A stretch of DNA of 15,100 nt, taken from contig CANQUY010000031.1 of NCBI GenBank assembly GCA_947627125.1, forward strand, positions 1-15,100, read 5' to 3'. Numbering within the stretch: the first letter of the stretch is position 1; every line of letters begins with the position of its first letter. Positions 6,963 through 12,370 of this stretch are shown piece by piece. The notes beneath the pieces are model-generated. The model worked only from the letters and a program-made list of their open reading frames with translations. It was not told where the DNA came from and made no database searches. Source of the DNA: an uncultured Clostridia bacterium. Its GTDB lineage: Bacteria; Bacillota; Clostridia; Christensenellales; Borkfalkiaceae. A program made the position numbers and the translations under genes.

Positions 6963-8387
6963 ATGAAACGACTGAAATATTTTCTCTGCGGCAGATTTTT
7001 TCCCTTTGCGCTCGCGGCGCTTCTGCTCCTTGCAACGGGGCTCATCCTCATCTTTTGGCTCCCGCGGCTCCTTGCGCCCATCGCGGCGCTCGAACGCGTC
7101 CTCGCCCTCATTTCCGCCGTCGCCGTCTGCTGTGACGACAGCCCCGCCGAATTCAAGCTCCCGCGGGCCGTTCTCATCGTCCTGCTCCCGTGGGTCGGCG
7201 CGATCGCCTGTTTCTTCTTTCTCGTCGGCGAAAAGGAGATCGCCAAAGAAACGGAGGGGGACGCGCAACAAAAATTCCCCCTCTCCGTCCTCTCCGAAAA
7301 TCTCTCCGCGCTTCCCGCCTGCGCCGCAAAGACGGCCGACTATTTCCCCGTGGGGCGGGAGATGTACCTCGCCCTTCTCGGGGATCTCAAAAGGGCGAAA
7401 AAGTTTATCTGTCTTGAATTCTATATCGCCGCAGAAGGGCTGTTTTTGAGCGATATCTTGGATATTTTGGAGGAAAAGGCCAAAAGCGGCGTGGAGTGCC
7501 GTTTCCTTCTCGACGGCTTCGGCTGTGCCCTCACGCTCCCCTCCGATTTTCAGAAAGAGGCCGAAAAACGCGGCATATGTGTGAGATTTTTCCGTCCGCT
7601 CGGGTTCCCCACGCGCAGCAGCGAGCGTCGGGACCACCGCAAGATCGCTGTCATCGACGGGCAGATCGCCTACACGGGCGGCGTCAATCTCGCCGACGAG
7701 TATATCGGCGAAAAGATCCGCTTCGGCCACTGGAAGGATACGGCCGTCCGCGTCACGGGCGGGGCCGCCGCCGTCTTCTGCGATCTCTTCGTGCGGACAT
7801 GGGATTCGCTCGGTCCCGACCGTCCCCTGCCCCCGATCAGAGCCGCGGGCGGAAACATTCCCTGTGCGGTCATTGCCGACAGCGCGGACCAAAAGTCCTG
7901 CCGTGCGGGCCGCAGCGCCCTTATCAAGCTCTTTGCGGGGGCGGAGCGGCGGCTCTACGTCACCACGCCCTATCTCGCCCCCGATACTGCCCTCATGCGG
8001 ACGCTCGAAACGGCCGCGCTCGCGGGGGTGGACGTGCGGCTCATGATCCCCCACATTCCCGATAAAAAGCTGCCCTTTCTCCTCAGCCGTTCCTATGCGG
8101 CGGAACTCGGGAAAAGCGGCGTGAAGGTCATGGAGTACACCGACGGCTTCCTGCACGCCAAGAGCGTGGTTTCGGACGACGTCGCCTTTGTTTCCTCCTA
8201 CAATCTCGACTTCCGCAGCCTCTATCTGCAATCGGAATGCGGGCTCGCCGTCAAGCAGAAAGCGTTTGCCGACCGCGTCGCCGCCGACTTTTTGAGCGTA
8301 TGGGAGGGAGGAACGCCCCTCCCCGCGCGGGGCAAAGCGGGTGAAATTTTCGGCCGCGTTCTGCGCCTCACGGCTCCCATTTTTTGA
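6963..8387 (+). CDS. cls: Cardiolipin synthase-type phospholipase D family membrane enzyme
   Basis: A 474-residue protein in the usual range for bacterial cardiolipin synthases, which join two phosphatidylglycerol molecules into cardiolipin and glycerol at the inner membrane. Seen: hydrophobic segments at about 10-32 and 60-85 of the N-terminus, then two PLD catalytic repeats with complete HxKxxxxD motifs, HRKIAVID starting at His225 and HAKSVVSD starting at His398, each followed by the family's short Gly/Ser-Asn stretch (TGGVN, SSYN). Start is uncertain: ATG 6963 is chosen, an in-frame GTG at 6951 would add MFFI. Neither has a strong ribosome site because a terminator hairpin sits there. The stop lies 5 bases before the HAD gene, so these two and the phosphodiesterase form an operon. 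A related PLD-family role cannot be excluded. Confidence 0.9.
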   Translation: MKRLKYFLCGRFFPFALAALLLLATGLILIFWLPRLLAPIAALERVLALISAVAVCCDDSPAEFKLPRAVLIVLLPWVGAIACFFFLVGEKEIAKETEGDAQQKFPLSVLSENLSALPACAAKTADYFPVGREMYLALLGDLKRAKKFICLEFYIAAEGLFLSDILDILEEKAKSGVECRFLLDGFGCALTLPSDFQKEAEKRGICVRFFRPLGFPTRSSERRDHRKIAVIDGQIAYTGGVNLADEYIGEKIRFGHWKDTAVRVTGGAAAVFCDLFVRTWDSLGPDRPLPPIRAAGGNIPCAVIADSADQKSCRAGRSALIKLFAGAERRLYVTTPYLAPDTALMRTLETAALAGVDVRLMIPHIPDKKLPFLLSRSYAAELGKSGVKVMEYTDGFLHAKSVVSDDVAFVSSYNLDFRSLYLQSECGLAVKQKAFADRVAADFLSVWEGGTPLPARGKAGEIFGRVLRLTAPIF

Positions 8388-8392
8388 CACTT

Positions 8393-9193
8393 ATGATTCG
8401 TTTTATTGCATCCGACCTCGACGGGACCCTCCTCGACGGCGAACGGAATCTGCCCGAGGAAGTCTTTTCTCTCATCTCCGCCCTCACGGCGCGGGGCGTC
8501 TTGTTTGCTCCCGCGAGCGGACGGCAGTACTCGAATCTTTTAAAGCTCTTTGCGCCCGTCAAAGACGACGTGCTCTTCCTCTGCGAGAACGGCGCGCTCG
8601 TCCGATACCGCGGCAAGACGCTCTTTCTTTCCCCCATCAAGGACAGGCTCCTGAAGGGCGCGCTCGAAGAGATACGGGCGATCCCCCATGTGCATCCGCT
8701 CCTGTGCGGGACGGAATGCGCCTACATAGACGAGGACGCCGAGCCCTTCCGCACTCTCTCCTTTGAATCGTACACCAACTGCGTGCGCGTCCCCGCCCTC
8801 GAAGGGGTCATCGGCCGCGAGGATATCTGCAAAATCGCGATATATGATGACATTTCCGCCGCGGAAAACTGCATCAAGGTACTTCCGCAGAAGCTCAAGG
8901 AGCTCAGGACGATCATTTCGGGGAGCGCGTGGTGCGACGTTTCCGCCCCCGAGGCAAACAAGGGCGCGGCCGTCCGCAAGGTCCAACAGCTCTTCGGCTT
9001 TCAGAGGGAGGAATGTATCGCCTTCGGGGACCACATGAACGACTACGAGATGCTTGCGGAGTGCGGCAGGGCATATGTTCCCGAAAACGCCTATCCGCCC
9101 CTCAAAAAACTCATCGGCAGAACGGTTCCCTCCAACACGGAGGGCGGCGTGCTCATAAAACTCAGAGAAATTTTATCGGGGAGAGAAACATGA
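8393..9193 (+). CDS. Cof-type HAD-superfamily phosphatase
   Basis: A 266-residue haloacid dehalogenase-type hydrolase of the Cof (IIB cap) group, which removes phosphate from small molecules such as sugar phosphates or flavin nucleotides. All four motifs are present: DLDGT with nucleophile Asp8 and acid/base Asp10, ASGR with Ser42, Lys190 in EANKG, and GDHMND at 212-217 for magnesium. The cap domain lies between about 85 and 185. Start: ATG 8393, 5 bases after the cls stop; a TTG at 8384 overlapping that stop is the alternative. The last codons overlap the next gene by 4 bases (ATGA), so the two are translationally coupled. The substrate cannot be told from sequence; the neighbouring lipid gene gives only a weak hint. 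Confidence 0.92.
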   Translation: MIRFIASDLDGTLLDGERNLPEEVFSLISALTARGVLFAPASGRQYSNLLKLFAPVKDDVLFLCENGALVRYRGKTLFLSPIKDRLLKGALEEIRAIPHVHPLLCGTECAYIDEDAEPFRTLSFESYTNCVRVPALEGVIGREDICKIAIYDDISAAENCIKVLPQKLKELRTIISGSAWCDVSAPEANKGAAVRKVQQLFGFQREECIAFGDHMNDYEMLAECGRAYVPENAYPPLKKLIGRTVPSNTEGGVLIKLREILSGRET

Positions 9194-9723
9194 AATACCT
9201 CATTGCATCGGATATCCACGGCTCAGCCCATTACTGCGCGCTTCTTAAAGAGCGTTTTCTCGCGGAAAGGCCCCAAAAAATGATCTTATTGGGGGACCTT
9301 CTCTACCACGGCGCAAGGAATCCCCTCCCGAGAGAGTATGATACGCTGAAAACGGCCGGGATCCTGAACAGCATGAAGCAAGACATTCTGTGTATCAAGG
9401 GCAACTGCGACAGTCAGGTCGATACCCTTGTGCTGGAATTCCCCGTCGAGGCGGATTTTGCATTTCTCCCCGCGGGGGAACGCACCCTTCTCTTTGCCCA
9501 CGGCCACCTCACGCCCGCCGTGCTGAAAAAAGGGGATATCCTCGTCAACGGCCATTTCCACGTCCCCGCCTTTGAGGAGAGGGAACAGTATACCTACGTC
9601 AACTGCGGCTCCGTGTCCATTCCGAAGGAGAATTCCCCGCACAGCTATCTCATCTTTGAGGATAACATTTTCACATGGAAGGACGTCGAAACGGGCCTCC
9701 CCTTCCTCACCCGCCTCCTTTGA
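9190..9723 (+). CDS. yfcE: YfcE/MJ0936-type metallophosphoesterase
   Basis: A 177-residue calcineurin-like phosphodiesterase, the normal size of the YfcE/MJ0936 family, which hydrolyses phosphodiesters with a two-metal centre; the physiological substrate is not known. Metal ligands in order: DIHG (Asp8, His10), GDLLYHG (Asp36), GNCD (Asn72), AHGH (103-106) and GHFH (His122, His124), completing the set. The start ATG at 9190 overlaps the HAD stop as ATGA and has GGGGAGAG about 5 bases upstream, so it is clear. It is the last gene of the cls operon. No convincing terminator follows; instead a cluster of short repeats with a CGCTCATTCTGAGCG palindrome begins at 9727 and could serve that role. 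Confidence 0.93.
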   Translation: MKYLIASDIHGSAHYCALLKERFLAERPQKMILLGDLLYHGARNPLPREYDTLKTAGILNSMKQDILCIKGNCDSQVDTLVLEFPVEADFAFLPAGERTLLFAHGHLTPAVLKKGDILVNGHFHVPAFEEREQYTYVNCGSVSIPKENSPHSYLIFEDNIFTWKDVETGLPFLTRLL

Positions 9724-9726
9724 TAT

Positions 9727-9871
9727 CGCTCATTCTGAGCAGCGCGCATTCTATTTGTGTCTAAGCGCGGCACGAGCGCGTAGCGCGAAGTAGCGCAGCG
9801 AAGAATCCCCTCAAACGCAGTCATGCCCAAACGCTCATTCTGAGCGCAGCGAAGAATCCCCTCAAACGCAG
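9727..9871. repeat. Cluster of dispersed intergenic repeats after the cls operon
   Basis: The palindrome CGCTCATTCTGAGC occurs at 9727-9740, 9832-9845 and again at 10290-10303. A 29-bp unit (AGCGCAGCGAAGAATCCCCT...) is present as exact direct copies at 9792-9820 and 9843-9871, period 51. A roughly 40-bp stretch at 9807-9846 recurs at 10265-10304 with 3 differences. Non-coding; typical of REP-like repeats. Confidence 0.75.
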
Positions 9872-9884
9872 CCCATAAAAACCA

Positions 9885-9913
9885 TTGACAATCCCATCTC
9901 AAAATGTTACAAT
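9885..9913 (+). promoter_or_regulatory. Promoter of the 35-residue peptide mRNA
   Basis: Perfect TTGACA (9885-9890), 17-base spacer, TACAAT (9908-9913). Expected start of transcription near 9920, giving a leader of about 80 bases. Among the strongest promoters of the window. Confidence 0.85.
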
Positions 9914-9919
9914 ACTTAT

Positions 9920-10002
9920 AAGCAACAAGGGCCCCTGCCCGGCGGTTAGCTCCTTTAGGGGGGAATATTATAAGGATATTTCCAACAAAGGGGGTGAGTG
10001 TC
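9920..10002 (+). promoter_or_regulatory. Structured 5' leader with near-perfect ribosome site
   Basis: The leader of the small peptide gene contains CCCCT (9932-9936) able to pair with AGGGG (9957-9961), enclosing a TTAGCTCC stretch. AAAGGGGGTGAG at 9987-9998 closely matches the anti-Shine-Dalgarno partner and is 4-5 bases before the ATG. The upstream CCCC could alternatively pair with that GGGGG and hide it. Pairings are by eye, not from a folding program. Confidence 0.5.
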
Positions 10003-10110
10003 ATGGATGAGTTCAACGAACTTCTCGTGAAACTCTCGGAGCTTATCAATAAGCTCCTTGAGATCATTGACAAGGTCGAATACATCGCCGTCAAACTCAC
10101 AAAAAAATAA
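10003..10110 (+). CDS. 35-residue heptad-repeat microprotein, possible type I toxin
   Basis: A short frame starting MDEFNELLVKL and ending VKLTKK-stop. It is below ordinary gene-calling length, but has a consensus promoter, a near-perfect ribosome site and a terminator of its own. Hydrophobic residues fall at 4, 7, 11, 14, 18, 21, 25, 28 and 32, an unbroken 3-4-3-4 a/d pattern, with a third hydrophobic line at 8, 15, 22 and 29, lysines every seven residues at 10, 17, 24 and 31, and glutamates at 6, 13 and 20. It should form an amphipathic helix or coiled coil, nearly neutral overall, with a basic tail. It lacks a clear membrane span, unlike Fst/TxpA toxins. An in-frame GTG at 9994 is a weaker start. 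An antisense RNA faces its 3' end. Membrane-active peptide toxin is the leading idea; function unproven. Confidence 0.7.
   Translation: MDEFNELLVKLSELINKLLEIIDKVEYIAVKLTKK
10038..10057. repeat. Perfect palindrome inside the peptide coding region
   Basis: GGAGCTTAT (10038-10046) and ATAAGCTCC (10049-10057) are exact complements separated by 2 bases. The AGCTCC arm also occurs in the leader (9948-9953), so GGAGCT in the coding region could pair with either copy, giving alternative mRNA folds. Confidence 0.7.
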
Positions 10111-10193
10111 CCGCCCTGCGACCAAGCTACGGCGGTTATTTCTGTAAAATAATCACTTAGAGCTGACCGCTAAGCAGGGTCAACCCTTGTTGT
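10100..10193 (-). ncRNA. Predicted antisense RNA facing the 35-residue peptide gene
   Basis: A leftward promoter at 10200-10228 (TTGACA-N17-TATAAT) would start an RNA near 10193 that has no usable open frame and ends at the hairpin 10106-10140 followed by a T7 run (10101-10107 on the other strand), giving about 94 bases. Its 3' half is the exact complement of the end of the peptide mRNA, including the last codons. Its 5' part (CAACAAGGG, then ACCCT, a CTTAG/CTAAG stem and AGCTC) resembles the 5' end of the peptide mRNA. Layout matches antitoxin RNAs of Fst/par-like type I systems. Existence and role are inferred from promoter and terminator only. Confidence 0.65.
10101..10145. terminator. Bidirectional terminator shared by peptide mRNA and antisense RNA
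   Basis: AATAACCGCC (10106-10115) pairs with GGCGGTTATT (10131-10140), a 10-bp stem with a 15-base loop. Leftward RNA is followed by seven Us; rightward RNA by TTATTTCTGT. The peptide's stop codon is inside the left arm. Confidence 0.85.
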
Positions 10194-10199
10194 GGTTTT

Positions 10200-10228
10200 A
10201 TTATAGCAGATAATTTCCCCTTTGTCAA
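10200..10228 (-). promoter_or_regulatory. Promoter of the antisense RNA
   Basis: Read leftward: TTGACA (10223-10228), 17-base spacer, TATAAT (10200-10205). Both hexamers match the consensus exactly, yet no gene on this strand follows, only the predicted short RNA. Confidence 0.85.
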
Positions 10229-10264
10229 TCCTTTTCGCACATTTTTCCTTCGCATTCCATTGAA

Positions 10265-10304
10265 CCCCTCAAATGCAGTCCCGCCCAAACGCTCATTCTG
10301 AGCG
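10265..10304. repeat. Second copy of the 40-bp repeat flanking the peptide/antisense locus
   Basis: Differs at 3 positions from 9807-9846 and is in direct orientation; both end in the CGCTCATTCTGAGCG palindrome. Confidence 0.8.
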
Positions 10305-10338
10305 GCCGTGTCGTATGAAGAAATGGGTGCGGGTGACG

Positions 10339-10476
10339 GCGTCATGCTGAGAACGGGAGCACAACGCAGTCTACGGCAGTTGTACTCATCTCGCCGTATA
10401 CATGCGTACTCCGCCGCGAGATTCTTCGGGTCAGTTCTCTTTAACTTCGTTCCCGCTCCGTTTCTCAGAATGACGC
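10339..10476. repeat. MITE-like element with 22-bp imperfect terminal inverted repeats
   Basis: GCGTCATGCTGAGAA... at 10339-10360 matches the complement of 10455-10476 at 19 of 22 positions. The 94 bases between are GC-rich and contain no credible gene. Together with the flanking copies of CATTCTGAGCG-type repeats it explains most of the non-coding stretch 10141-10571; the remainder (10477-10571) shows nothing but the following promoter. Confidence 0.6.
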
Positions 10477-10571
10477 GGCGGGCTCAAGCGCAGTCCATGT
10501 CCCCTCCGCGCTTCAGCCCCGACTTCTAAATATTTCCTGCTGCAAAACAAAGAAAATTTTTCCCGAAAGTA

Positions 10572-10600
10572 TTGACTTTTCCCCTCGGACTGTGTACAAT
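10572..10600 (+). promoter_or_regulatory. Promoter of small membrane protein 1
   Basis: TTGACT (10572-10577), 17-base spacer, TACAAT (10595-10600). The spacer and the following bases are strongly similar to the promoter at 10955-10983. Confidence 0.85.
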
Positions 10601-10628
10601 AACAGTATCAAAATAAGGAGATAGAATT

Positions 10629-10859
10629 ATGGCTTCATGGTTTAATAGGCAAAGCAGACTCATTCAGATCATCCTGCTCCTGATCCCCGGCGTCAACTGG
10701 ATCGTGGAAATTCTTGTCAGATGGTCCGCATTCCTCAAGACGAAGAGCCTCATCACCCTCGTGGTGGCGATCCTCGTCACATTCTTCGGGCTTGCGTTCG
10801 GCTGGTTGGACCTCATCTGGTGCCTCCTCTTCAAGCACCTCATCTTCGCAAACGCATAA
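10629..10859 (+). CDS. Small two-span membrane protein, tandem paralogue 1
   Basis: A 76-residue hydrophobic protein that I do not recognise as a named family. A short polar start (MASWFNRQSR) precedes a first span at about 11-30, a conserved loop VRWSAFLKTKS (30-40), and a second span at about 41-68. Its layout, especially LITLVVAILVTFFG, vaguely recalls YqaE/PMP3-type small membrane proteins, but it is longer and the match is weak. Start: ATG 10629, AAGGAG 8 bases upstream, own promoter and terminator (10867-10898). It shares about 30 of 51 aligned residues with the gene at 11016, so the pair arose by tandem duplication. Membrane location is clear; function unknown. Confidence 0.85.
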   Translation: MASWFNRQSRLIQIILLLIPGVNWIVEILVRWSAFLKTKSLITLVVAILVTFFGLAFGWLDLIWCLLFKHLIFANA

Positions 10860-10866
10860 CGAGTTT

Positions 10867-10898
10867 CCGCTCCCCCTTGGGGAGCGGATCTTTGTTTT
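10867..10898 (+). terminator. Terminator of small membrane protein 1
   Basis: CCGCTCCCC (10867-10875) and GGGGAGCGG (10879-10887), 3-base loop, then ATCTTTGTTTT. Confidence 0.85.
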
Positions 10899-10954
10899 AT
10901 GACGAAAATTTCAAAAAAAATTTTATGTCTAATAAAAAAATTTTTGCGAATTTG

Positions 10955-10983
10955 TTGACTTTCCGCGTCGAAGTGTGTACAAT
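10955..10983 (+). promoter_or_regulatory. Promoter of small membrane protein 2
   Basis: TTGACT (10955-10960), 17-base spacer, TACAAT (10978-10983). Shares TTGACTTT, the TCG centre, TGTGTACAATAA and the ATCAAAATAA downstream with the first copy, so the promoter was duplicated with the gene. Confidence 0.85.
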
Positions 10984-11015
10984 AATATCATCAAAATAAA
11001 TAAGGAGATGTAATT

Positions 11016-11255
11016 ATGAATTTTGATACTTGGTTCCATAATCAGAGCAAGGTCATCCAGATCGTCCTTCTCGTCCTCCCGTTCGTCGGTTGGATCGTTG
11101 ACCTTCTTGTCAGATGGTCCGCATTCATTAAGAATCAGAGCCTGGTCAATCTCGTTATGGCGCTCGTCATCACCCTTTTCGGTGAGTTTTGGATCCTCAC
11201 GATCCTCGACGCCGTCATGATCGCGCTCAACAACAAACTCTTCCTCGAGGAGTAA
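11016..11255 (+). CDS. Small two-span membrane protein, tandem paralogue 2
   Basis: A 79-residue partner of the protein at 10629. The conserved core runs from WF..QS..IQI.LL..P.V.WIV..LVRWSAF.K..SL..LV.A...T.FG; the C-terminal 25 residues differ (EFWILTILDAVMIALNNKLFLEE, ending acidic). Two spans are predicted at about 13-32 and 43-70. Start: ATG 11016 with AAGGAG 8 bases upstream. Own promoter upstream and a strong terminator at 11268-11297, so each copy is an independent unit, which suggests separate dosage or separate roles rather than one operon. Family not recognised and function unknown. Confidence 0.85.
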   Translation: MNFDTWFHNQSKVIQIVLLVLPFVGWIVDLLVRWSAFIKNQSLVNLVMALVITLFGEFWILTILDAVMIALNNKLFLEE

Positions 11256-11267
11256 GCAAAGCAGCAG

Positions 11268-11297
11268 AAAACCGCCGATCAAAATCGGCGGTTTTTT
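11268..11297. terminator. Bidirectional terminator between small membrane protein 2 and radC
   Basis: AAAACCGCCGAT (11268-11279) and ATCGGCGGTTTT (11284-11295), a 12-bp stem with a 4-base loop and a U-run to the right; leftward it also ends in TTTTC, so it can serve radC, which stops at 11319. Confidence 0.85.
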
Positions 11298-11318
11298 CAT
11301 ACTTATAGCGCGGTTTCG

Positions 11319-12044
11319 TCATGTCTGCTGTGCCCTCGCGCGGCGCATCATGGCGTCGAGATCCATACATTCGCGGATCTTTTCAAGCTCCCCCGTGAGA
11401 TAGTAGCTGTACGTGCGGTCGCACCCGACAATGACGTGATCCACAAGGGTCACATTGTTAAGACTGCACAAAAGGTGCGCCAAACGTGTAAAATCGTTGT
11501 CGTGAGCGGACGGCGTCGCGCTGACGCCCGGGTGATTGTGCGCAATGACGATCCCTTTGGGCCCGTAATCGGAAATGAAACGGCTGACGTCCGCAGAGGA
11601 AAGCTCGACGCGGTCGTTGTCGCCGCTCGAAAAGGTCTGCACAAACGTGATCCTGCTCTTCGCGTCGAGGGCATAGAGCTCCAGCACTTCCGCGTCCGAA
11701 TTCTTGTACCGCTCGGCAATATAGTCCGCAAAGTCATGATAGGAGAAGATCATGCGCGACGTTTCCAAAAGTCCGCTCTTGCCGATCCGCGCATAGACTT
11801 CGCCGACAGTCTTGAGATAAACCGCCGTCGATTTCCCCACGCCCTCCACCGATTCGAGCCGCTTGACGTCCGCATGAAGAACGCCCGCAAGACTGCCGCA
11901 AGCGTCGATGAGGTTGTGCGCGATCTCGTTGGTGTTCTTGCGCGGGATCGCATAGAACAACAGGATCTCGAGAAGCTCATGGTCCTGCAACATGCTGTCG
12001 GATGCCATTTTGTCCATCATCCGCTGCCTGTGGCCCTCGTGCAT
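11319..12044 (-). CDS. radC: RadC/JAB-domain protein
   Basis: A 241-residue RadC family protein. N-terminal half: helix-hairpin-helix-like LESVEGVGKSTAVYLK (63-78), as in the UPF0758 N-domain. C-terminal half: the JAMM metalloprotease-like motif HNHPGVSATPSAHD, with His169, His171 and Asp182 as metal ligands. The family name comes from an old E. coli repair mutant that was later assigned elsewhere, so the DNA-repair role is not established. The usual central phrase HNHPSGDPTPS is slightly changed here (GVSATPSA) but the ligands stay. ATG 12042-12044 has GGAGGG about 6 bases upstream, and a promoter lies at 12077-12105. Monocistronic. Confidence 0.93.
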   Translation of the reverse strand: MHEGHRQRMMDKMASDSMLQDHELLEILLFYAIPRKNTNEIAHNLIDACGSLAGVLHADVKRLESVEGVGKSTAVYLKTVGEVYARIGKSGLLETSRMIFSYHDFADYIAERYKNSDAEVLELYALDAKSRITFVQTFSSGDNDRVELSSADVSRFISDYGPKGIVIAHNHPGVSATPSAHDNDFTRLAHLLCSLNNVTLVDHVIVGCDRTYSYYLTGELEKIRECMDLDAMMRRARAQQT

Positions 12045-12076
12045 AAGCTCCCTCCTTCTACGGAATATGTGTATAA

Positions 12077-12105
12077 ATTATACCATGGACGCGGTCCGTT
12101 TGCAA
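12077..12105 (-). promoter_or_regulatory. radC: Promoter of radC with a palindrome in the spacer
   Basis: Read leftward: TTGCAA (12100-12105), 17-base spacer, TATAAT (12077-12082). The spacer contains GGACCGCGTCC, a short inverted repeat that could be an operator. Confidence 0.7.
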
Positions 12106-12177
12106 TATTTTGAAGAAAATTTTACAGATATTTTCCGTATTTTCAACTTTCCCCCGTCTAAGCCTTGCCTCTCCGCC

Positions 12178-12306
12178 CCCGCCCAGCCATTCCGCTTGCG
12201 TCATGGCGAGCCTCGTCGCACCCGCCCAGCCATTCCGATTGCGTCATGGTGAGCATCGTCGCCCCCGCCCAGCCATTCCGATTGCGTCATGGCGAGCATA
12301 GTCGAA
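12178..12306. repeat. Tandem repeat, three units of 43 bp
   Basis: Units start at 12178, 12221 and 12264, each beginning CCCGCCCAGCCATTCCG and containing GCGTCATGG and GAGC.TCGTCG-like segments. A few substitutions separate units. This fills most of the gene-free stretch 12106-12370 between radC and the lipoprotein gene; the rest is AT-rich with nothing evident. Small frames running through it are repeat artefacts. Confidence 0.85.
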
Positions 12307-12370
12307 CCATCACCTTATTCCTTCAACCACCCGCAATAGTTCAGTAAAAATCTAAGACTTATGTTGCGTT

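Noticed and set aside
6912..8390. 492-residue leftward frame, and a similar one at 6017-7246
   Set aside because: Shadows of the cls and MDR genes; codon-phase artefacts of high G+C in the third codon position.
10635..11300. Leftward frames opposite the small membrane protein genes
   Set aside because: The rightward frames have promoters, ribosome sites, terminators and paralogy; the leftward ones have none of these.
9727..12306. CRISPR array suggested by several short repeats
   Set aside because: Repeats are of mixed length and spacing, with no regular repeat-spacer order and no cas genes.
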